DNA of 64,000 bases from Prochlorococcus sp. RS04 (GCF_001989455.1 NZ_CP018346.1:434001-498000), one strand, 5' to 3'. Counted from the first letter of the stretch, positions 19,543 through 28,996 are shown. Program-made: numbers and translations. The notes: generated by a model not told the origin, from the letters alone.

Positions 19543-21039
19543 TTATGGATGGAAACCAAAAATGGAATTATTTCTTTTTTTAATTTCTTTTATGAAGGTA
19601 CTGTAATTTTCAGAGACTGATAGTTCTGGATAAATTAAGTCATTTATTTTTTTCTGAAGATTATGCTTATTATTTAAAAATAAAACAGATTTTTCTAGAA
19701 CCTCAACCATAATTGAAACCGCAGTACTTGCTCCCGGAGAGGCTCCCAACAAAGCAGATAATGATCCATCAGAAGAATTTACAATCTCAGTTCCAAATTT
19801 CAAAGAACCGCCACCTTCAGTTTTTTTAATTATTTGGACTCTTTGACCAGCATTCTTTAAATACCAATCAGAAGGATTAGCTGATGGCATCATATTCTTT
19901 AAATTCTCAACTCTTGAGTTATGGTTCTTTAATGATTGTGATATTAGGTAATTAATTAAATCGTTGTTCTTGAAACCAACGTCTAACATAGAAAAAATAT
20001 TATTCTTTTTAATTGAACTAAATAAGTCAAAGTATGAACTTTGTTTTAGAAATTTCGTTGTGAATCCAGCAAAAGGTCCATATAAAAGAAGTTTTTTATT
20101 ATCAATCCATCTGGTGTCTAAATGAGGCACTGACATTGGTGGCGATCCAATATCAGCTTTACCATAAACTTTTGAGTTATGTTTTTCTGTTAGATCTTTT
20201 TTCTCGCAAATAAGCCATTTCCCACTAACAGGAAATCCACCATAACTTTTTGCTTCTAGAATTTTTGATTTTTGTAAATAATTAATTGTTTTTCCACCAG
20301 CACCAAGAAACACGTAGCCAGTTCTAATTGAAGTTTTTCTACCTTCAGAACTGATTTCTAGTTCCCATTGTTTTTTATCAATTTTCTTTAAATCTACTAA
20401 TTCTGTTTTGTATCTAATTTCAACATTTTTGTTTAAGGAAACTAATGACAAATACTCTTTAGTTAAAGCCTCAAAATTAATATCAGTTCCTCTACCTATT
20501 CTGGTAGCAGCAATTTGAGTAGATGGATTTCTATCTTTTGTTATTAGAGGAGCCCATGATGAAATTTCATCAAAAGATGTAGAAAATTCCATATCGATAA
20601 ATTCAGGATTTTCGGTCATTTTCTGAAATCTTTTTTTTAAAAAAGAAATATTATCCTGACCAGAAACAAAGCTAATATGAGGAATAAATTTTAGAAACTT
20701 CTTAATATCAATTTTCCCGGCTTCATACAATGAGGCCCATAAAGACATGGATGTTTCAAAAGAACGATTTATTGAGAGCGCTTTATCTATTTTTAGATTT
20801 CCTTTTTCATCTAAAGGGGTGTAGTTTAATTCGCAATTAGCGGCATGTCCTGTACCTGCATTATTAAAAGCGCCAGTACTTTCACTTCCTGAAGCATTTA
20901 ATTTTTCTATAATAAGAAATTTTATATCTGGTAAAACTTCTGAAATTAGAAGGGCTAAAGTACTACTCATTATCCCTGCTCCTACTAAGACTGCATCAAA
21001 GTAGCTATTGTCATTAGTGGGATTTTTAGATGAAGTCAC
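19543..21039 (-). CDS. mqo: Malate:quinone oxidoreductase
   Basis: FAD-dependent peripheral membrane enzyme oxidising malate to oxaloacetate and passing electrons to the quinone pool. The N-terminal FAD motif is [19 protein letters not shown], followed by [17 protein letters not shown] near residue 58. The C-terminus holds [17 protein letters not shown]. 498 aa matches the family. In an organism with an incomplete-looking classical malate dehydrogenase route this is an expected TCA step (inference). Divergent from nfu across 70 bases. Confidence 0.95.
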   Translation of the reverse strand: MTSSKNPTNDNSYFDAVLVGAGIMSSTLALLISEVLPDIKFLIIEKLNASGSESTGAFNNAGTGHAANCELNYTPLDEKGNLKIDKALSINRSFETSMSLWASLYEAGKIDIKKFLKFIPHISFVSGQDNISFLKKRFQKMTENPEFIDMEFSTSFDEISSWAPLITKDRNPSTQIAATRIGRGTDINFEALTKEYLSLVSLNKNVEIRYKTELVDLKKIDKKQWELEISSEGRKTSIRTGYVFLGAGGKTINYLQKSKILEAKSYGGFPVSGKWLICEKKDLTEKHNSKVYGKADIGSPPMSVPHLDTRWIDNKKLLLYGPFAGFTTKFLKQSSYFDLFSSIKKNNIFSMLDVGFKNNDLINYLISQSLKNHNSRVENLKNMMPSANPSDWYLKNAGQRVQIIKKTEGGGSLKFGTEIVNSSDGSLSALLGASPGASTAVSIMVEVLEKSVLFLNNKHNLQKKINDLIYPELSVSENYSTFIKEIKKRNNSIFGFHP

Positions 21040-21109
21040 AACAGAAAATTATCTTTTTTGCAATTAATCAGATTCCTTTCTAGGCTTATTATAAAGTTAA
21101 TCCAAAATT

Positions 21110-21355
21110 ATGAGTACTGAAACACTCTCGCTGACAAACGAAAATGTAGAAAAAGTCCTTGACGAGCTAAGACCTTTTTTAATTTCTGATGGAGGTAATG
21201 TAGAGATTGCAGAAATAGATGGTCCAATTGTCAAAGTCAGACTTCAAGGAGCATGTGGTAGTTGCCCAAGTAGCACTATGACTCTCAAAATGGGGATTGA
21301 AAGAAAGTTAAAAGAAATGATCCCTGAGATAAGCGAAGTTGTCCAAGTTTTATAA
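21110..21355 (+). CDS. nfu: NifU-like iron-sulfur scaffold (NFU)
   Basis: An 81-residue protein made only of the NifU C-terminal domain. It has [18 protein letters not shown] and the cluster-binding CGSCPSS pair (CxxC) near residue 45. Such proteins donate Fe-S clusters to targets such as photosystem I in cyanobacteria. Starts [20 protein letters not shown]. Convergent with a small membrane-protein gene 22 bases away. Confidence 0.94.
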   Translation: MSTETLSLTNENVEKVLDELRPFLISDGGNVEIAEIDGPIVKVRLQGACGSCPSSTMTLKMGIERKLKEMIPEISEVVQVL

Positions 21356-21377
21356 AAATTTTCAACTGAAATATATA

Positions 21378-21635
21378 TTATTTAGTTTTTAATTCCTTCA
21401 ACAAAGATGATTCCATATCAAGGCAATCAATTGGAAGTCCTTGACCAATAGCGATTAAAAGTGGTGCAAGAATTCCTAAAGTAAAAACTAAATTTGATTG
21501 GCTTACATCATATTTACTCAAAGTAAAAGTTATCAAATAAATAATTGAAAAATAAGCATGTAGTGAAAAAAATTCTTTTGGCTTTAACACTGGCCACCTT
21601 AAAGTATTTCCCAAGAAATATAAAAAACCTGTCAT
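21378..21635 (-). CDS. Small membrane protein, unknown
   Basis: An 85-residue protein with two to three hydrophobic segments: HAYFSIIYLITFTLS near residue 27 and LVFTLGILAPLLIAIGQGLP near 50. The N-terminus MTGFLYFLGNTLRWPVLKP is amphipathic. No family recognised. It converges on nfu. The 150 bases upstream hold the promoter region also used by the divergent DUF4278 gene. Confidence 0.65.
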   Translation of the reverse strand: MTGFLYFLGNTLRWPVLKPKEFFSLHAYFSIIYLITFTLSKYDVSQSNLVFTLGILAPLLIAIGQGLPIDCLDMESSLLKELKTK

Positions 21636-21785
21636 AAATAAATAGTTACATGAAGATTAAACCAAATATAAACATAAACCTTTTTAGAGACTATTTATAA
21701 AAAAATTTACCTAAGATAATAATTAAAAAAACATTAAATCTTCGTTTCTATTTGTAAAAGCTAGACATGCCGTCAAAAATACGCT

Positions 21786-21791
21786 TATAAT
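21786..21791 (+). promoter_or_regulatory. -10 element upstream of the riboswitch-like leader
   Basis: A perfect TATAAT lies 6 bases before the start of the folded leader at 21797, placing the likely transcription start at or just before the leader. No convincing -35 is seen, as is common in this lineage. Confidence 0.5.
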
Positions 21792-21796
21792 TATTT

Positions 21797-21861
21797 GGTA
21801 GCGATTGCTACTTTTTCGTTCACCCTCATTTGAGGGCGCAGTTCGAGTCATACCATGGAAC
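21797..21861 (+). promoter_or_regulatory. Downstream-peptide / glnA-type glutamine riboswitch
   Basis: The leader holds the core GTTCACCCTC, then TGAGGGCGCAGTTCGAGTC, matching my memory of the downstream-peptide and glnA RNA motifs, which bind glutamine in marine cyanobacteria. Visible structure: outer stem GGTA...GATT (21797-21806) with AGTC...TACC (21847-21854), an inner CCCTCA/TGAGGG hairpin (21823-21836), and a pseudoknot of GTTC (21818-21821) with GAAC (21858-21861). It precedes a 57-residue peptide gene, which also fits that motif class. Not verified against a covariance model. Confidence 0.75.
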
Positions 21862-21890
21862 GGGGGATGGCCGTGTTGTCACATCGAAAC

Positions 21891-22064
21891 ATGACTACTT
21901 TAACTTACAGAGGTAAAAACTACGTTCAAAACAAAGAAGCTGCTAAAAAGCAACTTGTTGAACTTACCTACAGAAGAAACGTATACACCAACAGAATGGA
22001 TGACGCTTCTTCAAGTAATGAAAAAGCAGAATTAAATTACAGAGGTGTTAACTACACTAAATAA
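21891..22064 (+). CDS. DUF4278 small protein
   Basis: A 57-residue basic protein with two YRG-type motifs, LTYRGKNYVQNK at the N-terminus and LNYRGVNYTK at the C-terminus, and LTYRRNVY between them, as in DUF4278 proteins. An upstream in-frame ATG at 21855 lies inside the riboswitch pseudoknot and gives a non-family extension, so the ATG at 21891 (MTTLTYRG) is chosen. Control by the glutamine riboswitch-like leader suggests a role in nitrogen adjustment, as for small glutamine synthetase inhibitors elsewhere. That role is an inference. Confidence 0.85.
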   Translation: MTTLTYRGKNYVQNKEAAKKQLVELTYRRNVYTNRMDDASSSNEKAELNYRGVNYTK

Positions 22065-22080
22065 TTTAATTAAACAAATT

Positions 22081-22109
22081 AAAAGCCCCTTTATAGGGGC
22101 TTTTTTTTT
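22081..22109 (+). terminator. Intrinsic terminator of the DUF4278 gene
   Basis: A 10-base stem (AAAAGCCCCT with AGGGGCTTTT) around a TTAT loop, followed by a run of T to 22109. It starts 17 bases after the DUF4278 stop. It closes the riboswitch transcript before the methyltransferase gene. Confidence 0.93.
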
Positions 22110-22140
22110 GGCTATATTTATCAAGAGTCCTTTAAAAAAT

Positions 22141-22935
22141 ATGTCTGAAAGTTGCTGTAATACAAAATCATCGAATAAAGCACCTAATCAATTCGATCAT
22201 AAAGATGCGATTCAAGAAAGATATGGCTCAGCGGCACAAGAAAAAGAAAGTTGTCTTTGTACACCAGTTGGGTTTGATCCCGTTTTACTAGAAGTAATTC
22301 CTCAAGAGGTTATAGAAAGAGACTATGGGTGTGGTGATCCAACAAAATATGTTCAAAAAAATGATATAGTCTTAGATCTTGGAAGTGGTAGCGGCAAAAA
22401 TGCCTTCATTTGTGCCCAAATTGTTGGGAAAGAAGGGAAAGTTATTGGAGTTGATCAGAATCCTGACATGCTTTCTTTATCAAGATCAGCATCTAAAGAA
22501 GTTACAAAAAATATAGGTTTCAACAATACAGAATTTCTTGAAGGTTCAATTGAAAAACTTGATGAATTAGATAAAGATTTAAATCCATTAATCGCAGATA
22601 AATCAGTTGATATTATTTTAAGTAATTGCGTTTTAAACTTGGTAAGTCCAGAATCTAGAAATAACCTTCTAAATAACATAAAAAGAGTTTTAAACGATAA
22701 TGGAAGAATTGCAATTAGCGATATCGTCTCTAACAAAAAAGTTCCTTTAAGATTGCAAAATGACCATGATTTATGGACAGGATGTATTAGTGGAGCATGG
22801 TATGAGCCAGAGTTTATAAGTGATTTTAAAGAACTAGGATTTAAAAATTTAAAATTTGTAGAAAGGAGTGCTGAACCTTGGAAAGTAATTGAGGATATTG
22901 AATTTAGGACAGTAACTTTAGTGGGCAATATTTAA
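22141..22935 (+). CDS. ArsM-like SAM-dependent methyltransferase
   Basis: A class I methyltransferase of 264 aa. SAM motif I is VLDLGSGSGKNAF near residue 77, followed by GVDQNPDML. Conserved Cys occur in DYGCGDPT near 62, SNCVLNLV near 162 and WTGCISGAWYEP near 219, the layout of arsenite methyltransferases, and the N-terminus has CC and CLC. A longer frame from 22045 reads through the terminator and is rejected; MSESCCNTKSS at 22141 is the start. Arsenite as substrate is likely but not proven. Confidence 0.75.
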   Translation: MSESCCNTKSSNKAPNQFDHKDAIQERYGSAAQEKESCLCTPVGFDPVLLEVIPQEVIERDYGCGDPTKYVQKNDIVLDLGSGSGKNAFICAQIVGKEGKVIGVDQNPDMLSLSRSASKEVTKNIGFNNTEFLEGSIEKLDELDKDLNPLIADKSVDIILSNCVLNLVSPESRNNLLNNIKRVLNDNGRIAISDIVSNKKVPLRLQNDHDLWTGCISGAWYEPEFISDFKELGFKNLKFVERSAEPWKVIEDIEFRTVTLVGNI

Positions 22936-22970
22936 AAAATTCAAGAGTTGAAAATATAATATAAATTTCC

Positions 22971-24146
22971 ATGAGAAATAATCTAAGAGATCAAATACCC
23001 GCATTAAAAAATAAGTATTATTTCAACTATGGCGGTCAGGGACCATTACCAAAATCTTCTCTAGAAGCAATAGTTAAAACTTGGGAGATTATCCAAGATT
23101 TAGGACCATTTACCAATGATATGTGGCCTTTTATTTACAAAGAAATATTGACCACAAAAAGAATCATTGCGCAAAAATTAGGTGTCAATTCAAAGAATCT
23201 AGCTTTTACCGAAAATATCTCTTCCGGTATGATTTTGCCCTTTTGGGGAATAAAAGTAAAAGAGGGAGAAGAGTTGTTAATAAGTGACTGTGAACATCCT
23301 GGAGTAGTGGCTGCAAGTCGAGAATTTTGCAGAAGAAATAAATTAATATTCAAAATTTTGCCAATCCAAAAAATTAAAAATCTAAACGACGAAAATATAA
23401 TTCTAGAGATTTTGAAAAATCTAAATAGTAAGACTAAGATTCTAATTATTTCTCATATCTTATGGAACTTTGGATATAAAATTCCTTTAAAAGAAATTTC
23501 TATCGAATTAAAAAATAATCGAGAAAACTCTTATTTACTTGTTGATGGTGCTCAAACCTTTGGGCACATAAATATTGAAAAAGAAGTTTTTTATTCTGAT
23601 TTATATTCAATAACTTCTCACAAATGGGCATGTGGACCAGAAGGACTTGGAGCCATTTATGTCTCAGATAGATTTATTCGTGAAACAGATCCAACAATAA
23701 TTGGTTGGAAATCATTAAAAAAAGAACAAGGCATTTATGAGCCTTCAGATAATCTTTTTCATGATGATGCAAGGAAATTTGAAATAGCCACCTCTTGTAT
23801 TCCTTTACTTGCTGGGCTTCGGAATTCTTTAGATCTTTTGGATAAAGACTGCCATGAAAAAGAAAAAAACAAAAATATCAAAAAATTAAGTGGAAAACTT
23901 TGGGATGAATTAAATCAATCAAAGGGTGTTGAATTAGTTTTAGAAAAAAAATATTTAAATGGGATTGTTAGTTTTAATATCGAAAATATTAAAGATAAGG
24001 ATAAATATGTAAAGAAACTTGGAGAAAAGAAAATTTGGATTAGAGTTTTAGAAGATCCAAAATGGTTCAGAGCATGCGTACATCAAATGACTACAGAAGC
24101 TGAGATTGATTTACTTGCTAGAGAAATAAAAAAAATATTGACTTAA
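22971..24146 (+). CDS. Class V aminotransferase / cysteine lyase-desulfurase family
   Basis: PLP enzyme of 391 aa, fold type I. The cofactor Lys is in SITSHKWACGPEGLGAIY near residue 215 and the pyridine-contacting Asp in YLLVDGAQTFGHI near 185. The N-terminus YYFNYGGQGPLP resembles the CefD/cystine C-S-lyase branch more than IscS, and the desulfurase active Cys loop is not evident. It could be a cyst(e)ine lyase or isopenicillin-epimerase-like protein. The arsM-like gene ends 35 bases upstream on the same strand. Confidence 0.82.
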   Translation: MRNNLRDQIPALKNKYYFNYGGQGPLPKSSLEAIVKTWEIIQDLGPFTNDMWPFIYKEILTTKRIIAQKLGVNSKNLAFTENISSGMILPFWGIKVKEGEELLISDCEHPGVVAASREFCRRNKLIFKILPIQKIKNLNDENIILEILKNLNSKTKILIISHILWNFGYKIPLKEISIELKNNRENSYLLVDGAQTFGHINIEKEVFYSDLYSITSHKWACGPEGLGAIYVSDRFIRETDPTIIGWKSLKKEQGIYEPSDNLFHDDARKFEIATSCIPLLAGLRNSLDLLDKDCHEKEKNKNIKKLSGKLWDELNQSKGVELVLEKKYLNGIVSFNIENIKDKDKYVKKLGEKKIWIRVLEDPKWFRACVHQMTTEAEIDLLAREIKKILT

Positions 24147-24174
24147 AGATCTATTGATATAAAAAAAATTTAGT

Positions 24175-24879
24175 TTACCAAGGTATCTCCGAGTTGTCCC
24201 ATGCAATAAATTTTCCTGTAGATTCTGGTGATTGATTTTTAATAATATTGATCAAGAATTGGGAGGATTTTTCTTTACTAAATAATTTATGTTCTGGAAC
24301 AAATTTATGAAAAGGTCTAGATAAATCAGTATCTACTGTTCCTGGATGAAGCAATGTGATAGCAGCCTTTGGGAAACGTCTAGCCCATTCAATACTTAAA
24401 GATTTAAAAAACTGATTTTGCGCAGATTTTGCAGCTCTATATGAATACCAACCTCCAGTTTGATTATCTCCAATGCTACCAACTCTTGCACTTATACTTG
24501 CAAAATTAAAATCAAAATCTTTTGGTATGAATTCTTCAATCGCTTTAGCTAATAAAATAGGAGAAAAGGCATTTATTGAAAAGCTTTCCATCATATTTTT
24601 TTTATCAAGATGTTGTAATCTTTTTTCTGGTTGAAGAGAATCACTATGAAGTCTACCTGTAGCATTAACAACTAGCCTTAATTTTGAAGGATGATTTGAT
24701 ATTTTATTTTTCAACTGCAAAAGGGATTGAGAATCCTCTATATCTAATTCCCAAAAAGGGTTAAATTCACTTTTTCTTCCACACAAAACAACCTCTAAAT
24801 CTTTTTCACTTTCATTCAGATCTTTAGCTAGTTGTGTTCCAATTCCACCTGCGCCTACAACTAAGGCTAAGCCTTTCAT
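24175..24879 (-). CDS. Short-chain dehydrogenase/reductase
   Basis: An SDR of 234 aa. The NAD(P) motif is LVVGAGGIGTQLAKDL at the N-terminus (GxGGIG instead of the usual TGxxxGIG), NATG near 80, Ser in NFASISARVGSIGDN near 125, and YRAAKSAQNQ with catalytic Tyr and Lys near 145. LHPGTVDTDLSRPF follows. Similar to cyanobacterial CsgA-like SDRs, whose substrate is unknown. Convergent with the aminotransferase gene. Confidence 0.88.
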   Translation of the reverse strand: MKGLALVVGAGGIGTQLAKDLNESEKDLEVVLCGRKSEFNPFWELDIEDSQSLLQLKNKISNHPSKLRLVVNATGRLHSDSLQPEKRLQHLDKKNMMESFSINAFSPILLAKAIEEFIPKDFDFNFASISARVGSIGDNQTGGWYSYRAAKSAQNQFFKSLSIEWARRFPKAAITLLHPGTVDTDLSRPFHKFVPEHKLFSKEKSSQFLINIIKNQSPESTGKFIAWDNSEIPW

Positions 24880-24960
24880 TTTATTAAAAATAACTATATT
24901 GATTCTAAGAAACTTTTCTTGTGATTTGCGTAAAAATCTTTCTTATTTAATAAGGAAATT

Positions 24961-26496
24961 TTATTGAGATTTATTTTTTTCTTTTAATAATTTATAAGCT
25001 ATTTTTTTATCATCAAAATAAATAACTTTATCATTGAGAATTTGGTAGTCTTCATGTCCTTTTCCTGCAATTAAAACAATATCTTTTTTATTGGCAAATT
25101 TAATAGATTCATTTATTGCTTTAAATCTATCAATTTCAATTGTTATTTTTTCTCTTTTTTTTATACCCATCAAAATATCATTTACTATCTTTTGGGGTTC
25201 TTCTGATCTTGGATTATCTGAGGTTATAAAAAGTTGATCAGACAACTCTTCAGCTATTGATCCCATCAAAGGCCTTTTACTACGATCACGATCTCCGCCA
25301 CAGCCAAAAACAGTTATTAGTTTCCCTTCACAAAGTTTTTTAATTGATTGCAAAACTTTTTTTAATCCATCAGGAGTGTGGGCATAATCAACAATTACTG
25401 TTGGAAGAGATCTTGAAACGTCATTATCATCAATTTGTATTTTCTCCATTCTCCCAGGAGCACCAGGGAAAGATTGTATTAACTTTGATAAATCTTTTAA
25501 AGAAAAATTCAGTTTATACAAAATTGTTATTGCTTGAATCGCATTCATTAAATTAAATTCACCAACAAGTGGAACAAAAAGTTGAATTTTTTCCCTAGGT
25601 GTATGAAAAATACAAGTGGAACCACTTTCAGTAAATTTTTTATCTGTTACGAAAAAAAAATCATCATTTTCAAATTCACTTTCAGTAATCTTTGTAGAGA
25701 CTAATAAAGATCTTTTTTTAAGATCAGATGATAATTTAGATATCCAATGGTCATCATGATTTAATACACAAATCCCATCTTTTTCTTTTAAGTAAGGTGG
25801 GAAAAATAATTTTCTTTTTGTTTGAAAATATGATTCCATATCTTGGTGATAATCAAGATGATCTTGAGTTAAATTAGTAAAAATAGCCGCCTCAAATTCG
25901 CATCCTGATATCCTGTTTTGAGCAATAGAATGAGAACTTACCTCTAATATCGCGAATTCAGATTCTGCCTCAAGAGCAGCATTTAATTTATTTTGAATTT
26001 TATCAGCGAAATCAGTTGTATGAGAAGCTACTTCAGAGAAACCGGGCCATCTATTGAATAAGGTCCCAAACAATGCAGTTTTTTTTCCTAATTTTTTTAA
26101 AAGATATTCCAATAAAAAAGTAATCGTCGTTTTTCCATTTGTACCCGTAACACCAATAAGTTTAAGTTTTCTTGAAGGCCTATTCCAAAACTCAGCGACT
26201 ATTTGACCAAAAATATAATCTAAATTATCCTCTATAACCAAAATCCTTTTTCGATCAATAGATCCAATTTTCTGTTTTGCAGCAGGCCCAATAATGGCAG
26301 CCTCTGCGCCATTTTCAATTGCCTCAATACAAAATTTTCCTCCATCAACATTTACACCAGGCATTCCTAAAAATAAAGTTCCTTTTTGTACTTCTTTAGA
26401 GTTAAAAGAAATATTATTAATTTCTTGATCGATAAGATTTGATGAAGGAATAATTCCTACCAAATCTAAAAGTTTATGTAATTTTATAGATCTCAT
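24961..26496 (-). CDS. murE: UDP-MurNAc-L-Ala-D-Glu:meso-DAP ligase
   Basis: Mur ligase adding meso-diaminopimelate to the peptidoglycan stem peptide. P-loop VTGTNGKTT at 116-124, central domain with ILEVSSHSIAQNR near 198, and the substrate-selecting DNPRSEEP near residue 415 that marks the meso-DAP enzyme. KGHEDYQ near 480 is also typical. 511 aa. It is the third gene downstream of yidD and the glutaredoxin-like gene in the same direction, 9 bases from the latter. Confidence 0.96.
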   Translation of the reverse strand: MRSIKLHKLLDLVGIIPSSNLIDQEINNISFNSKEVQKGTLFLGMPGVNVDGGKFCIEAIENGAEAAIIGPAAKQKIGSIDRKRILVIEDNLDYIFGQIVAEFWNRPSRKLKLIGVTGTNGKTTITFLLEYLLKKLGKKTALFGTLFNRWPGFSEVASHTTDFADKIQNKLNAALEAESEFAILEVSSHSIAQNRISGCEFEAAIFTNLTQDHLDYHQDMESYFQTKRKLFFPPYLKEKDGICVLNHDDHWISKLSSDLKKRSLLVSTKITESEFENDDFFFVTDKKFTESGSTCIFHTPREKIQLFVPLVGEFNLMNAIQAITILYKLNFSLKDLSKLIQSFPGAPGRMEKIQIDDNDVSRSLPTVIVDYAHTPDGLKKVLQSIKKLCEGKLITVFGCGGDRDRSKRPLMGSIAEELSDQLFITSDNPRSEEPQKIVNDILMGIKKREKITIEIDRFKAINESIKFANKKDIVLIAGKGHEDYQILNDKVIYFDDKKIAYKLLKEKNKSQ

Positions 26497-26505
26497 ATAA
26501 AAAAA

Positions 26506-26808
26506 TTATTTCTCCAGAATGGTACTAATATTTTTTTGAAACCAATTCTTTAATTGATCATCTTTTAATCTTGGAGAAATGCGAGGCAATTCTATGATCT
26601 CCTCGGACCTAATTCTTTCAACAGCAATAACAGGTACTTCATAATCATATTTTTTATATTTATCTTTATATAAATCGACCCTATCAATATCAATTTCTTT
26701 AAGCTCCTCTAGATTAGGAAAAAACTCATTAAGATTTATTTTTGCCAGTTTGTTTTTTAATGAATCACAAAGGCAACATCCCTGCCTAACAAAAATAAAT
26801 ATTTTCAT
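26506..26808 (-). CDS. Glutaredoxin-like protein (DUF836 type)
   Basis: A 100-residue thioredoxin-fold protein. The redox site is in RQGCCLCDSLKNKL near residue 10 (Cys-Cys-Leu-Cys), and the cis-Pro lies in YEVPVIAVERI near 56. Matches the glutaredoxin-like DUF836 group. Target unknown. It sits 4 bases downstream of yidD and 9 upstream of murE, so all three are likely cotranscribed. Confidence 0.85.
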   Translation of the reverse strand: MKIFIFVRQGCCLCDSLKNKLAKINLNEFFPNLEELKEIDIDRVDLYKDKYKKYDYEVPVIAVERIRSEEIIELPRISPRLKDDQLKNWFQKNISTILEK

Positions 26809-26812
26809 TCAT

Positions 26813-27049
26813 TTAGTCAGGCACAGGGTCACATCCACAGGGAGTTAAAGGATGACATCTGCTTAATCTTTTTAAAGTTAACCACCCTCCCTTCCAAGGA
26901 CCATGTCTAGTAATTGCCTCATATCCATAAGAGCTGCAACTTGGAATAAATCTGCATCTTGGTCCAAAAAAAGGAGAAAACCACTTTTGATAAAACGAAA
27001 TCATAAAAAGAAGTATAGAAGTAATTGATTTATTAATAGTTTTGAACAC
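26813..27049 (-). CDS. yidD: Membrane protein insertion efficiency factor YidD
   Basis: A 78-residue YidD-family protein thought to assist YidC-dependent membrane insertion. The N-terminal amphipathic or membrane helix is followed by the signature [19 protein letters not shown] and [21 protein letters not shown], with the conserved Cys. It is divergent from rpsD across 95 bases. Confidence 0.95.
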   Translation of the reverse strand: MFKTINKSITSILLFMISFYQKWFSPFFGPRCRFIPSCSSYGYEAITRHGPWKGGWLTLKRLSRCHPLTPCGCDPVPD

Positions 27050-27144
27050 TTTAATGATGTAAAATAATATTTCAAGTAGTAATTAGTTTAATTGAATTTA
27101 ATCAATTATCCAATTTATTGCAATTTTTTATTTAATTTAAAATT

Positions 27145-27753
27145 ATGTCAAGATACCGCGGCCCCAGATTAAGGGTTACGCGTCGCTTGGGAGAACTACC
27201 AGGTCTCACTAGGAAAGCTTCAAAGAAGTCTAATCCTCCAGGTCAGCACGGCCAAGCCCGTCGCAAGCGATCAGAATATGCAATTCGTCTAGAAGAAAAG
27301 CAGAAACTTAGGTTTAATTATGGAGTTTCTGAAAAACAACTAGTACGTTATGTGAAAAAAGCTAGAGCTCAAGAAGGGTCTACAGGTACTAACCTACTAA
27401 GACTTTTAGAAAACAGACTTGATAATGTTTGTTTTAGATTGGGTTTTGGAGGTACCATTCCAGGCTCAAGACAGTTAGTAAACCATGGCCATGTAACCGT
27501 TAATGGAAAGGTTCTTGATATTGCTGGTTATCAATGCAAATCAGGCGATGTAATCGGAATTAAAGAAAACAAAGCAAGCAAAAAACTTGTAGAAGGTAAT
27601 ATAGAATTCCCTGGCTTAGCAAATGTCCCACCTCATCTTGATTTAGACAAGCCTAAATTAACGGGAAAAATAAATGGGAAATGCGATAGAGAGTGGGTGG
27701 CTCTTGAAATAAACGAACTACTAGTTGTTGAATATTATTCAAGAAAAGTTTAA
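27145..27753 (+). CDS. rpsD: 30S ribosomal protein S4
   Basis: Primary 16S rRNA-binding protein of the small subunit, 202 aa. Starts [20 protein letters not shown], and the S4 RNA-binding domain contains [12 protein letters not shown] and [14 protein letters not shown] near residues 90-125. Its codons look more GC-rich than those of neighbours, as expected for a highly expressed gene. Followed by a strong terminator. Confidence 0.98.
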   Translation: MSRYRGPRLRVTRRLGELPGLTRKASKKSNPPGQHGQARRKRSEYAIRLEEKQKLRFNYGVSEKQLVRYVKKARAQEGSTGTNLLRLLENRLDNVCFRLGFGGTIPGSRQLVNHGHVTVNGKVLDIAGYQCKSGDVIGIKENKASKKLVEGNIEFPGLANVPPHLDLDKPKLTGKINGKCDREWVALEINELLVVEYYSRKV

Positions 27754-27772
27754 TACTACTTTTCTTTGGATT

Positions 27773-27807
27773 ATTAAATCTCTCATTTTTCAAAAGAGAG
27801 ATTTAAT
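27773..27807 (+). terminator. rpsD terminator
   Basis: A 12-base perfect inverted repeat (ATTAAATCTCTC with GAGAGATTTAAT) around an 11-base loop begins 19 bases after the rpsD stop and is followed by a T-rich stretch. The stem makes it a likely intrinsic terminator, although the T run is interrupted. Confidence 0.75.
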
Positions 27808-27829
27808 TTAATTCTTATTTTTAAAAATA

Positions 27830-28993
27830 ATGGGAAATAAGGAAAATAATATAAAAAAGCCAGGTTTTAAGACCTTATCTATTCACCATGGGGAAACATT
27901 TGCTGAAGAAACTGGATGCGTTATGCCTCCTATTTTTTCTACATCTACTTTCAAACATGGAAATAAAGATAATTTCGACTACACCAGATCAGGCAATCCA
28001 AACTTTAGAATTCTAGAAAACATCCTTAAATCAATAGAAGATTCTAAATACTGTACAGTTTTTGGATCTGGAATTAGCGCGATAACTGCAATTTCATCAA
28101 CACTGAAATCAGGTGACAAAATACTCTGCGAGTCAAATCTCTATGGTTGTACAGTGAGGATGTTCGAAAAAGTTTTCAAGAAATTTGGACTAGAAGTTTT
28201 ATACACAGATTTTACAAACGAAAATAATGTCAAAAAGATTTCAAACTTCGAGCCAACCTTGATATGGCTAGAAAGTCCAACTAATCCACTTTTGAAAATA
28301 CTCGATATTAAGGCGATTTGTGATGAAGCGAATAAACTCGAAATACCAGTAGTTGTAGACAACACATTTTCTACAGCGCTTATTCAAAAACCATTGGACC
28401 TTGGTGCAACACTATCGGTTGTAAGCACGACAAAATTCATTAATGGACATAGTGACGCACTTGGCGGAGCAGTACTTACAAATAATGAGGAATGGAATAA
28501 TAAGATGCTTTTCTCCCAAAAAGCTCTCGGGCTTCAACCATCTCCTTTTGATAGTTGGCTCATTACGAGAGGAGTAAAAACTCTTCCTTTAAGAATCGAA
28601 CAACAAACTAAAAGTGCAGAATTTATTTCTGAAGAATTAGGTAATCATAAAATTATTAGTAAAGTAATTTACCCTTTTAATCAAGAACATCCCCAATTTA
28701 ATTTAGCAAAATCGCAAATGAAATCTGGAGGTTCAATGATCACCCTAAAATTAAATTTAAATAAAGAGGATACTTTTAAATTTTGCAAATCTCTCAAATA
28801 TTTTTCTCTAGCAGAAAGCCTTGGAGGAGTTGAAAGTTTAATTTGTCACCCTGCAACGATGACTCATGCTTCTGTTGATGACAAAACAAAAAATCTACTA
28901 GGGATAGATGATGCTCTTGTCAGATTATCAATTGGATGTGAAGATACAAACGATTTAATCCCGGACATTTTATTTGCTTTAAATAAATTCTGA
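27830..28993 (+). CDS. Cystathionine gamma-synthase/beta-lyase family PLP enzyme
   Basis: Cys/Met metabolism PLP enzyme, 387 aa. The cofactor Lys is in VVSTTKFINGHSDALGGA near residue 198, with TRSGNP near 50, FGSGISAI near 80 and VVDNTFSTAL near 175. Chain features fit MetB, MetC or O-acylhomoserine sulfhydrylase; sequence reading alone does not separate them. The next gene encodes a second member 3 bases downstream and cysK follows, giving a compact transsulfuration cluster. Confidence 0.88.
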   Translation: MGNKENNIKKPGFKTLSIHHGETFAEETGCVMPPIFSTSTFKHGNKDNFDYTRSGNPNFRILENILKSIEDSKYCTVFGSGISAITAISSTLKSGDKILCESNLYGCTVRMFEKVFKKFGLEVLYTDFTNENNVKKISNFEPTLIWLESPTNPLLKILDIKAICDEANKLEIPVVVDNTFSTALIQKPLDLGATLSVVSTTKFINGHSDALGGAVLTNNEEWNNKMLFSQKALGLQPSPFDSWLITRGVKTLPLRIEQQTKSAEFISEELGNHKIISKVIYPFNQEHPQFNLAKSQMKSGGSMITLKLNLNKEDTFKFCKSLKYFSLAESLGGVESLICHPATMTHASVDDKTKNLLGIDDALVRLSIGCEDTNDLIPDILFALNKF

Positions 28994-28996
28994 AAA

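Noticed and set aside
21855..21890. ATG-initiated extension of the DUF4278 protein
   Set aside because: The ATG lies in the riboswitch pseudoknot; the added residues do not belong to the family, which begins at 21891.
22045..22140. Upstream extension of the methyltransferase reading frame
   Set aside because: It begins inside the DUF4278 gene and reads through its terminator; the family start is the ATG at 22141.
22455..22928. 157-residue frame antisense to the methyltransferase
   Set aside because: Phase-shadow of a well-supported gene, with no recognisable motif.
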